From the NCBI GenBank assembly GCA_002633005.1, contig NMRA01000106.1, positions 167,655 through 231,654 on the forward strand: DNA of 64,000 nt, written 5' to 3'. This document shows, piece after piece, positions 13,033 to 24,902 of this stretch. The position numbers and the translations under genes were made by a program. A model generated the notes under the pieces. The model made no database searches, was not told the DNA's origin, and saw nothing but the letters and a program-made list of their open reading frames with translations. This DNA comes from Phoronis australis (Eukaryota; Phoronida; Phoronidae). How positions within the stretch are numbered: the first letter of the stretch is position 1; each line of letters starts with the position of its first letter.

Positions 13033-13134
13033 CGTTGTTTTAGTTCTCCTGCGACGGATTAGCGCGTGGGAAACACACAGATAATCTCTTCCCCTTTCGC
13101 ACGCGCTAGTCCGACGCAAGACAACTAAAGCAAC
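13033..13134. repeat. 39-nt-arm foldback (hairpin)
   Basis: The arm CGTTGTTTTAGTTCTCCTGC (continuing GACGGATTAGCGCGTGGGA) pairs, with a few mismatches, with 13097-13134 across a loop of about 25 nt. Either strand would form an imperfect hairpin of about 100 nt. It may be a small foldback element or a small-RNA precursor. GC-rich arms stand out from the AT-rich surroundings. Confidence 0.6.
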
Positions 13135-14275
13135 GCGCCCCGGCCGTCATGTATGTCGTTATGTCTAGCGCCTCAAATGGATTCGAAACTGGACTTTGAA
13201 CTATCATGTAAGAGGTCAAAAAATCTGATGATGGTCAGAACATGGGCTACCTAGTCAGGATTCAAATATATTGCAAAACACGTGACTCAGTGTCTCCTAC
13301 AATCGTTTGCAACTCCCAAGGTTTGCTCCATAGACATCATTTTTAGATCCCTACGGTTTGTTTAATGTAAAGAGAATTTCTCATACTTAAACTACAGAAA
13401 ACACAATTTGCACATGCAGACGGAAATCTCAGATTCGAGTCTGAGTTCGGAGACTACTTCTGGCCCGGAAGCCAAGGTAATCCATGCGTGCGCGCGGCAC
13501 GCTTATAAGTAAGAGAGGACTCCTGTTAGGGTACTGTAAGTTGCGTCTGTAAAATTACGAACGTTGAAAGACACTGGATGCTCAGTTGCAAGTTGTGAGG
13601 CTCATTTGTACGGGATAGGTGATTTAACAAGTCCGTGACTTGTGTTCATCTAAAATCACAGCAGACAAGTGTTAAAATTGAATCACTGCCCACGCGTCCT
13701 TTTCCTAGTTTCGTGGAAATAATATTGTGTCGATTCTTTTCTATACTTGCACTTTTTCACCCACACCGCCACTGTTACCGCAGGAAGATCTAGGGCAAAG
13801 ATTCATAAAAGGAAATTTTTAATCTTTCTAGGTGTATAAAAGCAAGTATAATGTTAGTTTTGGAAACCAGGTCCCTACAAACTCAAGGTATGATCATCAG
13901 CGGATGCTTGCTAGTGTTGTTCTATATTTATAACGTGCATTCGGAATATTCTTTTATGGGCGTAAAAGTGTGCTGGTAGCCGTGAACTTGAAAAAAGAAT
14001 TTAAACGTAGACAAACGAGCAAAGCAACTATCTGTCATAATTGAATTTCCATTCTTCAATTTAAACACTGTTTTACAAATGCACAGAGTTAGCATTCACT
14101 GGTTTCTGATATAATCTTTGTGATGGGAAGGAATCAGCTGTAGGTTCTAGTATTACTGCAAATCTCAGAAGTGTTTTCCAGTTACAAACAATTCCTTAAA
14201 GCAGTTCACATTTCAGTTAATTTTGATGCTGGATTCAAAACCGCCAATTAACTAAGATTTAATTATATAAATTCA

Positions 14276-14990
14276 GTGGCGGATCTAGGATATCACAAGG
14301 GGGGGGGGCAACATTTTCTCCGGCTGTAAGCATTTGCGCAAACCACGATTGTAGATGCGCACAGCACCGAATGGGGTGAGGTCAGGAAAATTTTACGTTT
14401 TTTCCTCTAAAAATCAAGCATTTTCCTTGATTTCTGATGTATTATCCAAGAAAAAAGGGGGAAAAAGGAGAACGCGTCACACAGGAAAAACTGCGAGATT
14501 CACAGACTCGAAATCACGACCTGGCTGATAAGACGCGCGTGCTTTACCACTACACCACCACGACTTCACTAATAAATGGTCCACAGCGTTTGCGCGCGAA
14601 ACCTACTTCTTTTTGTAATGCTTATTACACGTTTTATATTTATGTAATCGGTTCTTAACAAATTTGTTGTATTTAAAATAGTCTTCAAATGCCCAAAAGA
14701 CCAAATCCGTTTTTCGTGTTGGCAATAATGACGGGATTGCTTTGGAAATCGTCTTAAGTTTGCCTGGGATATCGCGGGAGAGCCTACACTTAGCCATAGC
14801 TCCGTTACGAATGCGCCGTGTTCCGAATTTGACACTTGAAATTGGATCTGAGCCCCCCCCCCTCCCCCAAACACTAAAACTGCACACATTTAAATCTTTT
14901 TTCATCCGTATAATTTTAATTACCGGGGCAAATTAATAAACTCAACATTTCCCTACGCTCTTGCTGTTTTATTTTTTTTGCGGCAGCCAA
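14276..14990 (+). mobile_element. Dispersed repeat with CAGTGGCGGATCTAGGA end and tRNA-like segment
   Basis: It begins CAGTGGCGGATCTAGGA followed by a G run, and ends in a block containing TTAATTACCGGGG, ACATTTCCCTACGCTCTTG and GCGGCAGCC. The same blocks occur at 43090-43960 (plus) and 23216-23560 (minus). Three copies in 64 kb show an interspersed family. Terminal motifs resemble non-autonomous DNA elements. The short open frames inside are not genes. Confidence 0.65.
14500..14590 (-). repeat. tRNA-derived segment (SINE-like)
   Basis: On the minus strand the piece reads GGTGTAGTGGTAAAGCAC (box A-like), then GTGATTTCGAGTC (box B-like), at tRNA spacing. The homologous piece at 43210-43330 has GGTGCAGTGGTAAAGCAC and GAGTTCGAGTC. 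It is a relic of a tRNA-derived element within the larger repeat, not a working tRNA gene. Confidence 0.5.
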
Positions 14991-15221
14991 GGGGAAATCA
15001 ATGCTCCGAACACAACCAGAGGTTCAATTCAACATCAGAACAATCTATATCGTTTAAAAACAGTCTTGCCGATGGAAATGAATGTAATGCTTTAGCGTAA
15101 AGTTAAAAATTTATTCAAAGTGAAAGTATCGGCAACAATACTCCGAATGGCTGGAAGACATCAGGAATCGAATATTCCTTATAAAACATAAAACACAACG
15201 CGATTTGCAGTTCCATAGCCC

Positions 15222-15460
15222 AGGAGACCGTTCCAATAAACTGACTTAAGTTTATTTCTGACTCAAGTCTAAGATTTGTCACATCTTCCAAACTTTGAAA
15301 TTTCCACAAGCGGTAAGTTAGTCAAAATTAAGACAAAACTTAAGTCAAATTTAAGATCTCTTTCTTGAAACTGACTTGAGACAAATTTAAGTTTCATTTT
15401 CAAATTCGCTAAAATTTAGGGTTTGTCTTAGCTAAGTCAGTTTTCTTGATCAAAGCTAAT
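15222..15460. mobile_element. MITE with GACTTAAGT/AAGTCAGTTT ends, copy 1
   Basis: The left end carries TCCAATAAACTGACTTAAGT and the right end CTTAGCTAAGTCAGTTTTC, which are partly inverse. The interior repeats ACTTAAGTCAAATTTAAGA-like words. A second copy at 31633-31870 has the same order of blocks. Confidence 0.6.
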
Positions 15461-16421
15461 AACTTCAAGAAGTCTAGACTATCCATCGACCTTAACATTG
15501 AATGAGTCCCCTTAAAGTTACTATTAAATCGCCTTCCGTCAAAAATAACTTTTGTATTCACACCACTTTATCGGATAAATAGTAACGTTTGGTGATTTCG
15601 AGGTAGACACTCGAACCGAGATCTTGAAATACACCGACATGACAAATTTTCTGCAGCAAACTAATCGGTTCGGCGTTGGAAGTTTTGTGTGAGATACATT
15701 GGCATTGCTAGTGTCGGCATCGGTGTCGTTGTTTATTGTCTTATATTTTCATCATGATGACGTCCGTAAAACTCGGAACCAAATTGGTGATCTGGACATG
15801 TAACTTGTGGGTTAATAAGTGTGAACAGTCGATGGGAGCTAGATCATCGTCTCAGTGGCGTCAGTTTTAAGTACTTGTTGCACCCGCCGTATCAAAGTTC
15901 CCGTCTATGCGCGAGACGCTTGAATGGAAATTAGTGTCGGATATTGGTCCTTTTTGCTATAACAATGGTTTGAAGCTCTGTTGGGGAATGGTTCATTCAA
16001 GTGTCCATGACGTTAATTAACCCCTAACCAGCGGCTCTGTTACAAATTGGTGGAGCTCCTGCCGGACACTTCGTGCTTTCAGTGACAACAATGCAATCGT
16101 ACCAGGTGACGGGGTTGGGATAGATTTACGCCCGGCATCCCACGGCGCAGTTAATAGGTATAATTAGCCCCAAGGGTTTAACTGAAAACCATATTGACTG
16201 ATTTACCACGCCACGTCCAACAGCGCGGTTAACAAGGTTTAATGAGCCCTGGGGAATTTGGTTGGAAAACGAAAAGATTTAAAAACACTATAGGATAAAT
16301 CCATGGGACGCAGGTATTGTTATGACTGCGGTGAATAGACGTTAGGTAACAGTTGGTTCAAATCAGATGTCTGTATACAGCTTTGCTTTGTGTGTGGTTT
16401 CACAGTGTTGTTGGCTTCTAG

Positions 16422-16676
16422 CAGTGTTCTCCACAACATGTTTTGACCCGTCGCTCCGTCCAATTTGAATCTTAACGTGAAGAGGCTGGCTTCACTTGCG
16501 TCGAATTTGAAAACCAAAAAACGCAACGAGTTTGAAGTATTGGGACATTTCGAACTTTTGGTATCATTTATTCGAAGATTTAACAAATTCCCTACAGTAG
16601 AGACATGAACTTTCAAGCATGTTCATGAATTTTGTAATTCTGGTCTAGTTTGAAATTTCCGTTGTGGAAAACACTG
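16422..16676. mobile_element. hAT-like MITE family, short copy
   Basis: It runs from CAGTGTTCTCCACAAC to TTGTGGAAAACACTG, 255 bp. It shares the CATGTTCATGAATTTTGTAA block with the 9397 copy. Flanking 8-mers GCTTCTAG and GGGCCTAC agree only in part, so the insertion is old. Confidence 0.7.
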
Positions 16677-18446
16677 GGGCCTACTAACAAATTCTTCAAA
16701 ACCCAACCCCTTCGTGTACCGTACCATCCTTGCTTGTGCTGTGTCACGTGACTAAAATCACTGCCATAGTGAAATGAACTAAAATTAAACATTTGTGGAA
16801 AAGTGTAAAATAATAAGTGAAGTATTTTTCATTTTTCACTTTCTCCATCCCCCTGTTATGTGACTCACTACTACCAGCGAAGTACCAAGAGTCCAAGAAA
16901 GATCCTGTCAAATTTGACTTGTTAAAAGCACATCATTAATGATACAGAAGTCTTTGTTCTATAAATACGAATCACACCTTTTAACGTGTTAATAATGACT
17001 GAGAAAGGTTTCATACTGCTTACTTACAAATTTGCAGCGCTGCCTGAAAGATATTGTTTAAATAAATTAATTTTTCAACAAATGGTTCAATTTTGATATG
17101 CCAAACATTTTCAGCATTCGGTTTTGATTTTCTGGTTCTTAGCCATGCATGCACAGTGGAAGTGAAGACTTGACTGAGAGGTAGAGAGACACCGACAGGC
17201 CCAAGGGGGAGGTTGCCACTTGCCATCAAACAAGAAAGCGCGAAAGCTCCACACCTAAATTATTCGGACTCATTGTATTATCGCAATGTTCCACAAACAG
17301 CTTACCTATCAGAGCAGTATTCAATGCTCCGTCACAATATACCCAAATATTAAATGCCATTTAAGAAGATCGGTGAGGAGTAAGGCATAATAAACAAACA
17401 CGAAACAGTGGCAGTTCTATCAAATCAATTTCCTGTACTCCCTACAAATACATTAAAAACTAGTTTCTGAAGCATGGCCTAGTTTATGACGTTAAAGGTA
17501 CCACCTTCAAAAACCAACTTAGCGGATCGCCAAACAGATGACATGACTATTATAGGCGGATCTAGGGGTTCTGTCTCCTACCTTCCGGCCAAGATAAAAA
17601 GTAGCCGCCACATACATGAACAGTTCTCCCCTAAATCTTTAATTTTTTATCGTGTTTCAAAAACAACCAAGAGTCATTCTGGGTCCACCGGGAGAGTGTC
17701 CCCCCAGGGTACTCCAATTGGACGTTAAAACGACATTTTAGCTCATTTTACTATAATGGAGACTCAGTAGTCACTTAATGTGGTTGTCATGTAAACATTT
17801 CTTGCAACATGTATCTCATTTTCAATGGAGAGAAGAAAAAATATCAAAACAGTAAATGCACAAAATTTGAATTATTTTCACATTAATTTTAGGTAACTGG
17901 GCTTGTTTGTAACGGACTGTTTTCTGGAGAATTAGATTCATCTTTGCTTATTCAAAACGTAGAGGAAGCAGTGTGACCCAATGTCCGCTTCCCTTACTCA
18001 AGGTCGTGGGTTCGAGTCCCACTTGGGGCACACTGTTAGAATGTTAGACCCCTGAGTCAGGTCTTTAGCTTCTCAGACCAGTTTTAACTACATACAAATA
18101 AGGCACCTAAGCAAACTGCGCACCTCTGGTACAACCTGTACCAGACAGCCCGAAATTTCTTTTTTTAGTCAAATTGTTTTCCAGACTTTTTCTTGGCAAT
18201 TTTTTATATCAGTTTCAAGGATACTATCAATTTGACATCACCTTTCCATAACAAAAAAGTTGTAAATAAGTCTGAATCCAGGGCAATCGCAGATAAATTA
18301 CGTGTCGTATTTTCACTGATAGGGAGTGAAACAACTCATTCAAATTCAAGATAGTAATTGGCCTCATAGTGGAAATCCGTCAGATTAAAACTCAATATAA
18401 CATTATAACAGAAGTCGACCAGAAATACTTTAAAAAAATAGCTCAC
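16677..18446. other. Intergenic DNA, no supported gene
   Basis: A minus-strand open frame at 17020-17229 ends near a good donor (GTAAGTAAG) but has no recognised similarity or clear acceptor, so I do not call it. A tRNA-like repeat fragment lies at 17955-18050. Confidence 0.5.
17955..18050 (+). repeat. tRNA-derived repeat fragment
   Basis: The stretch contains GTGGGTTCGAGTCCCAC, a complete T-arm with box B, and a possible discriminator end TTGGGGCA. The expected box A region (GTGTGACCCAATGTCCGC) is degraded and cannot give a normal D-arm. It reads as a SINE relic rather than a tRNA gene. Confidence 0.5.
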
Positions 18447-19065
18447 CGTCCTCACCATTTTCATGAATGGGCTCACCGTCCCCCACTGCACCATTTTCAT
18501 AAATGGGCTCACCGTCCCCCACTGCACCATTTTCGTGGATGGGCTCACCATCTCCCACTGCACCATTTTCTTTAATAAGCTCATCCTCTGGGACATCACC
18601 ATCTGCTAAGATTTCTAAGCGTGTCTCTATGTCACACATGTTGATAGCATCGCGCTCGGGACTAATACCTGGAAGGCGTCCGGCAATCGACTGAAGTTTA
18701 CAAACAACTTATTGTCGTTTTCGTAGCTTGTTTCAACGCTGCACTTCTCATGTATTCCTGAGCGTGAAGTTAGTCCCATGTAAAAGTTTGAAAGTGTAGC
18801 TCATTTTTATTTTATATTATAAGTCTGTTGATTTCTTAGACTAATCATATCTAATAACAGTGTGAAAAGAAAACTTCACAGTAAAGTTTACTGTCTTGTG
18901 TATTTTAATAATTTTAATTGAGCCGAAGCACGGATCATTGCCAGAATAGCGCGTATGAATATTGTCGCGGCAAAAACGAAATGCTGTACGATCATTGGGC
19001 CAAATCTCGGACTCAGACAGTGGCGCGAAAAATTCCAATCGTCCGATGACAGTTGTGTTATCCAT
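18447..19065 (-). CDS. Candidate two-exon gene fragment with acidic 12-residue repeats, unrecognised
   Basis: Two minus-strand exons fit in phase: 18892-19065 (ATG start, 58 codons, ending before GTAAAC) and 18447-18690 (acceptor TTCAG, donor GTGAGC, phase 1). The first begins MDNTTVIGRLEFFAPLSESE; the second begins SIAGRLPGISPERDAIN, continues MCDIETRLEILADGD and ends in about three copies of ENGAVGDGEPIH. The 36-bp unit is a tandem repeat. I do not recognise the family, and no third exon was found downstream. The open frame through the repeat and matching phases argue for coding; the weak first donor argues against. It may be a transposon-borne or lineage-specific protein. Confidence 0.38.
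18455..18580. repeat. 36-bp tandem repeat, about 3.3 copies
   Basis: The unit contains GGGCTCACCGTCCCCCACTG followed by CACCATTTTCAT. Copies differ at a few bases and keep the reading frame of the minus-strand candidate exon. Confidence 0.85.
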
Positions 19066-22000
19066 TGTCTTGACTTGACCAGTTTCAAATAAACGTTCCC
19101 TGTTCAGAATTACTTTCCTAGATAAGAAAATGAGTAGTGCGTGCCTGAGAAGGACACTGTTTTGTTAGTTGCCTAAAAAGGTCACTGATACATTTGGAAC
19201 AAAGCAAAATGTTCAAATGTGTATTTCCATACGCTGTATATGCCTGCAGATAATAAATATACGTTTATTGCCAAGAACAAATGCAGCTATTTAGTATATC
19301 GAAAAAATTAATTTTGAATATAACCTAGCACCGTCACTATCGGAATGACGGATTTTGGAAAATGAGTGGAAATGAAACTCGGCTTGTAAACAACCAGCGG
19401 GAGAATATCTTAATTATGATGCTGTCATATTGAATAAGCGAACAATATTTCTCTATCATATTTTTGGACAAACTTGACGTGTGCATTAGTAAATGCAGAG
19501 AATTAAAAAGGTGTCAGCCAATTTGTTAACGCGTGTGGGTTTCACACGTTAGCGCGTTAATATACGTGTCTATGTATTAAAGTACGCGTTCTTCGGGTTC
19601 AAGTTCGTAGATGTGTGCAACGTGTCGCTTGTCCCTGTCCTATCTAACATTTCACAAGGCTCCGGTTCTTAACTTTTGATGATCTACATGCTGTGCTATG
19701 TTGTTATTTATACAGGACAATGGCCTACATAGGTCACTCAATTTGAAATCGAATAGGCCGGTCAAATCAAAGGTAGTGGATTTGCAAACTAACGTAATAT
19801 CAATACTAGAAATTTTAAGTTCATCCGTCTTAGATGGATATTTTTGGGGCATCAGATTTTCATGATTAGTCAGTAAAAGGCAAATTAACGCCAAACAGAT
19901 CATGTCATCTCAGTCAGCATATCACGAAATGGCCGAATCTGAAGCTGGTGTGTTCTAGTCCGGTACAAGTCATAGTAATGAACTAGTTCTTGGAATTCAA
20001 CAAGTCACACAACTAATACATGCAAGTCTAGATTACCGCGCTAAAGTTTAAACCTGTACCCATAAACAACTGACAAGCTTAAAATTACATATTCACGTGA
20101 TTCCTGCTCTGTGTGTTATTTGTTTACACACGGGGTTCGTGAATGGACTGATCTTAGCGTCGTTTATCACACCATGGCACAAAAGATCTGGTATTGCCAT
20201 TACCTGACAAGCAGAGGTGGCAATTTCTAAGGTGTGAACAATTCAGCAAGTCTTTTAGTCCAGCACAAATCCCGTTTCAAATTATGGAATTCAAACTGGC
20301 ATTCGCACGCTCCAAGTTGTTTAATTTTTCATGCCCATTTAAACCAACAATGGGAGATGACAGAAATCGCGCAGTTTGAAATGTTCACTCTGTAGTAAAC
20401 GATAAATTCTTGCAGTCTGACATCCCAAAACGTAGGCCGTATTGCAAGCAAATGTTTCTTTTCCTAGTCTGCAATTTCACCACTGATGCAGTGGCGGATT
20501 TAAAAGGGAACTGTAATTTATTCTGAATAAATTCTGGATAGTTTTCTATGAATTGTTGATTAATTTCACAAATAATTCAACACCAAAAATTAAACTTATA
20601 TTCTCTAAAGAAGCTAAAAAAATTACCGGCTTGGAGCGCTGCTTAGTCTCGTGACGTATTTGGCGGGGGCAAAGTCACCGTCCTGTGTTAGCGTGCAATC
20701 AAGTAGCGTTCTTCATATTGTCGGAATAAGAAATTTTAGTGTGAAATGTCGGGTCACCAGGGATACCTGTTTGAGCCGAGGCAACACAAAGTGATACCCA
20801 GTCATCGTCATCGTCAGACGAAAATTTGCCGGTGCAACTGGTGTCAGTGACTGTGCCGAGGGCAATGTGGACTCTAGCCATCCAATCAGCCAGCTGTCAG
20901 CCAATACTCCGGCAGCTCTGTAAACTTGAAGGGTTGGTAAGTTACCTACTGTAGCTGTATGAAGACTATCGTACCACTGTGTGTTGAGCTCCGTTAACCC
21001 CGAAATTTCAGACAGCCAATGACTACCCGGGTATAGTTGACTCAGTTATGCTCGTCACCTCGTCGTAAAACTTAGGCTACATCAACATATAAAGCTAACG
21101 GACCGGCGGGGGCGCATGCAAAATCTGGTATAGTCACCCGACACTCCCATTGTTCGTTGCAGCCGTTTAAATGGAAAACAATCAAATAAACGTCATTTGG
21201 TAGCATAATTTGCCGCCTTTTTAACAAAGAAGTGTGTCGTCCGTTTCAAGAACAGCACGCTCGTGACACGGCGCACGCGCCATTTCATAAAAATTTGAGA
21301 CGTCTTTCGGGACATGATAACAGCTTCGCAGCACCAAGGTTGTTCTAAAATTCGGTTTGCTGATGTAAAAATACTAAAAACTTGAAACAAAATGAAACAA
21401 GCTCCGATAATTTGTTATAACATGTACGCAACCTAGGTACCGTCAGCGACGAACACTTGATAAAAGAATCAGGGGGAAAAGAAACTGGTAAAGGTCAGGT
21501 GACGTAATCGCAAAAAGCCGAGAACACATCACAATTTTACTAGCAGCAGCCGATGAACGATCGCTAACATTTCCAACACCGGTAAATACAGAAGTTAGTT
21601 TACTCTAGGAACCTGGTTCCTAGGTTTACTCAAGGATGACTTAGTTTTAAGGACATTTATTTGAGTCAGATTTTATTTGTACATTTTTTACCCATATCGG
21701 CTAAAACCTGTAGGCCCATATCTACACTGAGCTTTGGGCCAAGGCTTGGGTAACCCGGCGATGGTATGCGATGACCATCCCTTTAGAAGACGCCTTTTTC
21801 GAAGAGTTTGAGCAACCAGGTGCCATACAAAAAGGCATAGCGAACCTTTTACAGCACTGTGGCAAACAATAAAAAATAAGGACGATTGATACAATGATAA
21901 ATTACGATGTAAACTCTTCAAATATGACATAAGCAATGAATGTGTAAAGCAGCCGATACCCCGCCGTTCACGTCACTGACACATCAGCCAATCAGCGATC

Positions 22001-22124
22001 GCTTTCAGAATTCAGTGTTTTGACCATGAATTCGAATTGGCTTTAGTTTGGCACGCAAGTCAGGCAAATGTGAGTTTTATTTGTATGTTAGAACCGATTA
22101 ACTGCAACATTATTTTGACTACAG

Positions 22125-22291
22125 TCCCCTTTTAAGGGGGAGGGGGACAAGGGGGTCATGGCTCCCTAAAAATTTCCCGCCAGATTCCACTTGGCAGTTC
22201 GGGGGTGCGAATGTCTACGGGCAAAATCCTGGCTCGGTTATACTCTGCCCTTGCACCCCTAACTCAAAATCCTGGATCCGCTCCTGGGTCA
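22125..22291 (-). mobile_element. About 160-bp MITE, copy of the one at 42581-42732
   Basis: Read on the minus strand it begins GGAGCGGATCCAGGATTTTG and contains AGCCAGGATTTTGCCC and a G-rich end. The same blocks in the same order form the 42581 copy on the plus strand. Confidence 0.65.
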
Positions 22292-23215
22292 AAGCCGTTC
22301 TCTTTTTTATATCGATTGGACCGAAATGCATCAGTTGAATTCTTGGAACACCTCAGCTGTACGAGTCTCACAGTATCGAGTCCTGTGTAGGTCCCCCAAA
22401 AATTGATGAAATGGGGTGGGTCGCAGGTTTGATGGGAGTTTTGTGGACTAAGTGAAAATTGGTTGCCACTAATCATGGGCGGCGCACTAGGAGACTATAG
22501 CCCCCCCCCCTTATATATCATTGCTGCGCCAACCATGTACATAATTCCAAATCCCTTATTCACGGGTACTTGTCCTGTTTATCAAACTTTTTCACGTCTT
22601 TGTTGCAGCCCACACAGCGCAGTACACTTCGTGATGATTGGAAGGACGAATAGAGTAATGCAACCGAGAAAAACTTGTAAGGAATCAGACAACAACAACA
22701 ACACGAGAAGTTCCAATAACACGAAAACGAGACAGCAGTGATTGTGCCTGACGGATGTTAACGGCATTGTGGTCGGTAAATACAGCGAGATATGCGTGTC
22801 GATGCGTAATCCGGGATGGCCCTATTTATCAATATTCTTACTTCATGTTCTTTTAAAATGTAAGTACATACTCATTTCTCCGTATTCGTAAGACACGCGG
22901 GCAATTTCGCATGCGCATGAAATGCAGGCGTTGGTTTAATTGGATATAGGTACACCACTCGATCTGTGCATCTATTAACCGAACCATCGTATATTTTTGC
23001 GTGTAAAAGTATAAAAATTACACCTGGGTCCGAAATTTTAGATATTTTCGAAGTAATGAACCTTCAGAGTAGTGAACCTTCGAAATAGTGGGCTATTCCC
23101 ATTGCCATCGATGTACGCAAGTTAAGTAACACGCAAAATACAACCAGATAAAAAATTTCAAGTTTTGCTCAGACCAAATAGTTCCGTCCGAGTATGAAAT
23201 GAGGTGCAATCACAT

Positions 23216-23560
23216 AGGTCGATTTAGGGGGCCAGGGGGCCCGCTTCCTCCTTCGCTGCCGCAAAGAATAAAACAGCAAGAGCTTGATGAAATATTGAGT
23301 TCATTAATTAATCCCGGTAATTAATATGCGGCTGAGTGGGGGCTCAGCCCCATTGCAAGTGCCCGACCCAGATGACCTGCGCAATTCTTTTCCCGCCTTT
23401 TTAGTCCTCCGTTTGCTTTTTTGTAGAAGTTCCAGTAATTCGAGCCCCCTGCCTTTCAGGCTGGGTGCGCGCATGCAATCGTGCTTTGCGCAAATTTGCC
23501 CGAGACAAAATGTTGGGCCCCTTTATGATATCCTAGATCCGCCACTGAATCACTCATTTA
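23216..23560 (-). mobile_element. Dispersed repeat, short minus-strand copy of the 14276 family
   Basis: It carries CGCTGCCGCAAAGAATAAAA, GTTCATTAATTAATCCCGG and, at its far end, CCTAGATCCGCCACTGA. All are inverse to blocks in the 14276-14990 copy. The central part with the tRNA-like segment is missing. Confidence 0.65.
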
Positions 23561-23584
23561 ATTACGCCTGAATTGAAAGTTTGG

Positions 23585-24195
23585 CAAGGGGTGACGCTAG
23601 AGCGTTTTCTTTCTGGAACACATTACATCCGAATTTGACCCCTATTTTTGCGAGTAACCGTCACGGAATGTTCATTTCAGGTATTACGAATTCCGTATCA
23701 TCTCAGAAACACAGAGCTGAGAGTCATCATTGTGTAAACAAATTTTCCAAATTCCCCCTAATTAAGTTGCGTCTAGGGCCTTACCGAAAACTCTACAGTT
23801 TCGACGTTTGCAAAGGTCCGTCGTTATAGAAATTCCAACCACCCCCAAGCAATGCTGGCTACGGGCCTGCCATGAAATACTTTCTCTTGAACCTGGCTGT
23901 CCAGGCCCGTAGCCAGCATTGCGTGGGGGGGGGGGGGGGTTCGAAATTCTAGACCGGTGGACCTTTGATATTTTACAAACGTCGACACAGTACAATTTTC
24001 AGTAAGGCCATTGATGCAGCTTAAAGGGGAAAGGGAAATCTGTATACGCAACGATGACTCTTAGCTCTATGTTTCTGAGATGAGACGGAACATGTAATAC
24101 CAGAAATGAGTATGCTGTGGCGGTTGCTCACAAAGAACAGTACTCAAATTCGGATGTAATGTGGTCCAGCAAGAGAACTTTCTCTCGTTACCTCC
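23585..24195. repeat. Long inverted repeat with about 290-bp arms and about 28-bp spacer
   Basis: The left arm (about 23585-23873) and right arm (about 23902-24195) are reverse complements in the same order. Matches include CAATGCTGGCTACGGGCCTG against CAGGCCCGTAGCCAGCATTG at the centre, TTACCGAAAACTCTACAG against CAGTAAGGCC-side sequence, CATCTCAGAAACA against TTTCTGAGATG, and CATTACATCCGAATTTG against CAAATTCGGATGTAATG at the outside. The arms have diverged. It fits an old foldback element or an inverted duplication. Confidence 0.8.
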
Positions 24196-24902
24196 TGGTA
24201 AATTTTGAAATCAGCCATGCCTGAATGATTACACCTCATTACATGCTTGGACGGCAATATGGAGTTTAGTCGTAGAATGTATTGACGAAATTGTTTCTTG
24301 GTCGATTTCACATCGCACTATTTTTTGGAAGCTCTCTCGTTGCTGTAGATCATAAGACAAGACATTTATGCCTACAGTAAGTATAGACATTCACTTTTGG
24401 ATTCCCTTCTTGCCCTTTGGTGTTGCCACCACGCGCATTCAGTGCTGATCAAGCCTCCTCTTGTCTACACGAACACCACTCGGGCGAAGTTGGCCGGATA
24501 CCGCCCGATGTCACGTGAAGCGCATTGAAACAGAAGCAATTTCAAAATTATTACTAACTATCATTGCAGTTAGTAGTACCAGTAGTTGCAACATTTTTTT
24601 TCGATCGAACCCCCCGAACCCCCCTGGCTAGGGGCCTGCAGTCACGTATTTAATATCTGAACACATATGAGAGCACAGTATATTTATCTTCAATTGTCTA
24701 GTTTACAAATGTTATCTCGTCGTTTCGGAATTTGCCTGGATTATCTCAAGTTGAAGGCGATAAAACGTTCTCTAATTTGATAATTACTGAAAAGCTTCTC
24801 AAAGAACATTACTACGCATACAAGGTGAAGTCGCCGTATAGTCGAAGTCATAGCTGTCAATCAGTCACAAACTAAGAAAACATTTAAAAACCACTGTTAG
24901 GT

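Larger units (their letters stand above)
12928..16421. other. Intergenic DNA between Argonaute and the next candidate gene
   Basis: No protein gene is supported. The stretch holds a foldback (13033-13134), a dispersed repeat with tRNA-like sequence (14276-14990) and a MITE (15222-15460). The rest is unassigned. Confidence 0.6.
19066..24902. other. Intergenic, repeat-rich DNA
   Basis: No gene is supported in this stretch. It contains a solo CAGTGGCGGATTTAAA repeat end near 20488, small MITEs at 22125-22291 and 23216-23560, and the long inverted repeat 23585-24195. The short open frames lack similarity that I can recognise. Confidence 0.6.

Noticed and set aside
17020-17229. Minus-strand open frame ending near a GTAAGTAAG donor, possible exon of the 18447-19065 candidate
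   Set aside because: No recognisable similarity, acceptor choice unclear, and phase with the preceding exon could not be established.
17955-18050. Functional tRNA gene
   Set aside because: The T-arm is good, but the D-arm and box A region are not, and an acceptor stem does not form with the upstream sequence.
20699-20904. Two overlapping minus-strand frames, one with an SSDDDDDWVSL stretch
   Set aside because: No similarity, no convincing splice sites, and the acidic run comes from a GTCATC-type simple repeat.
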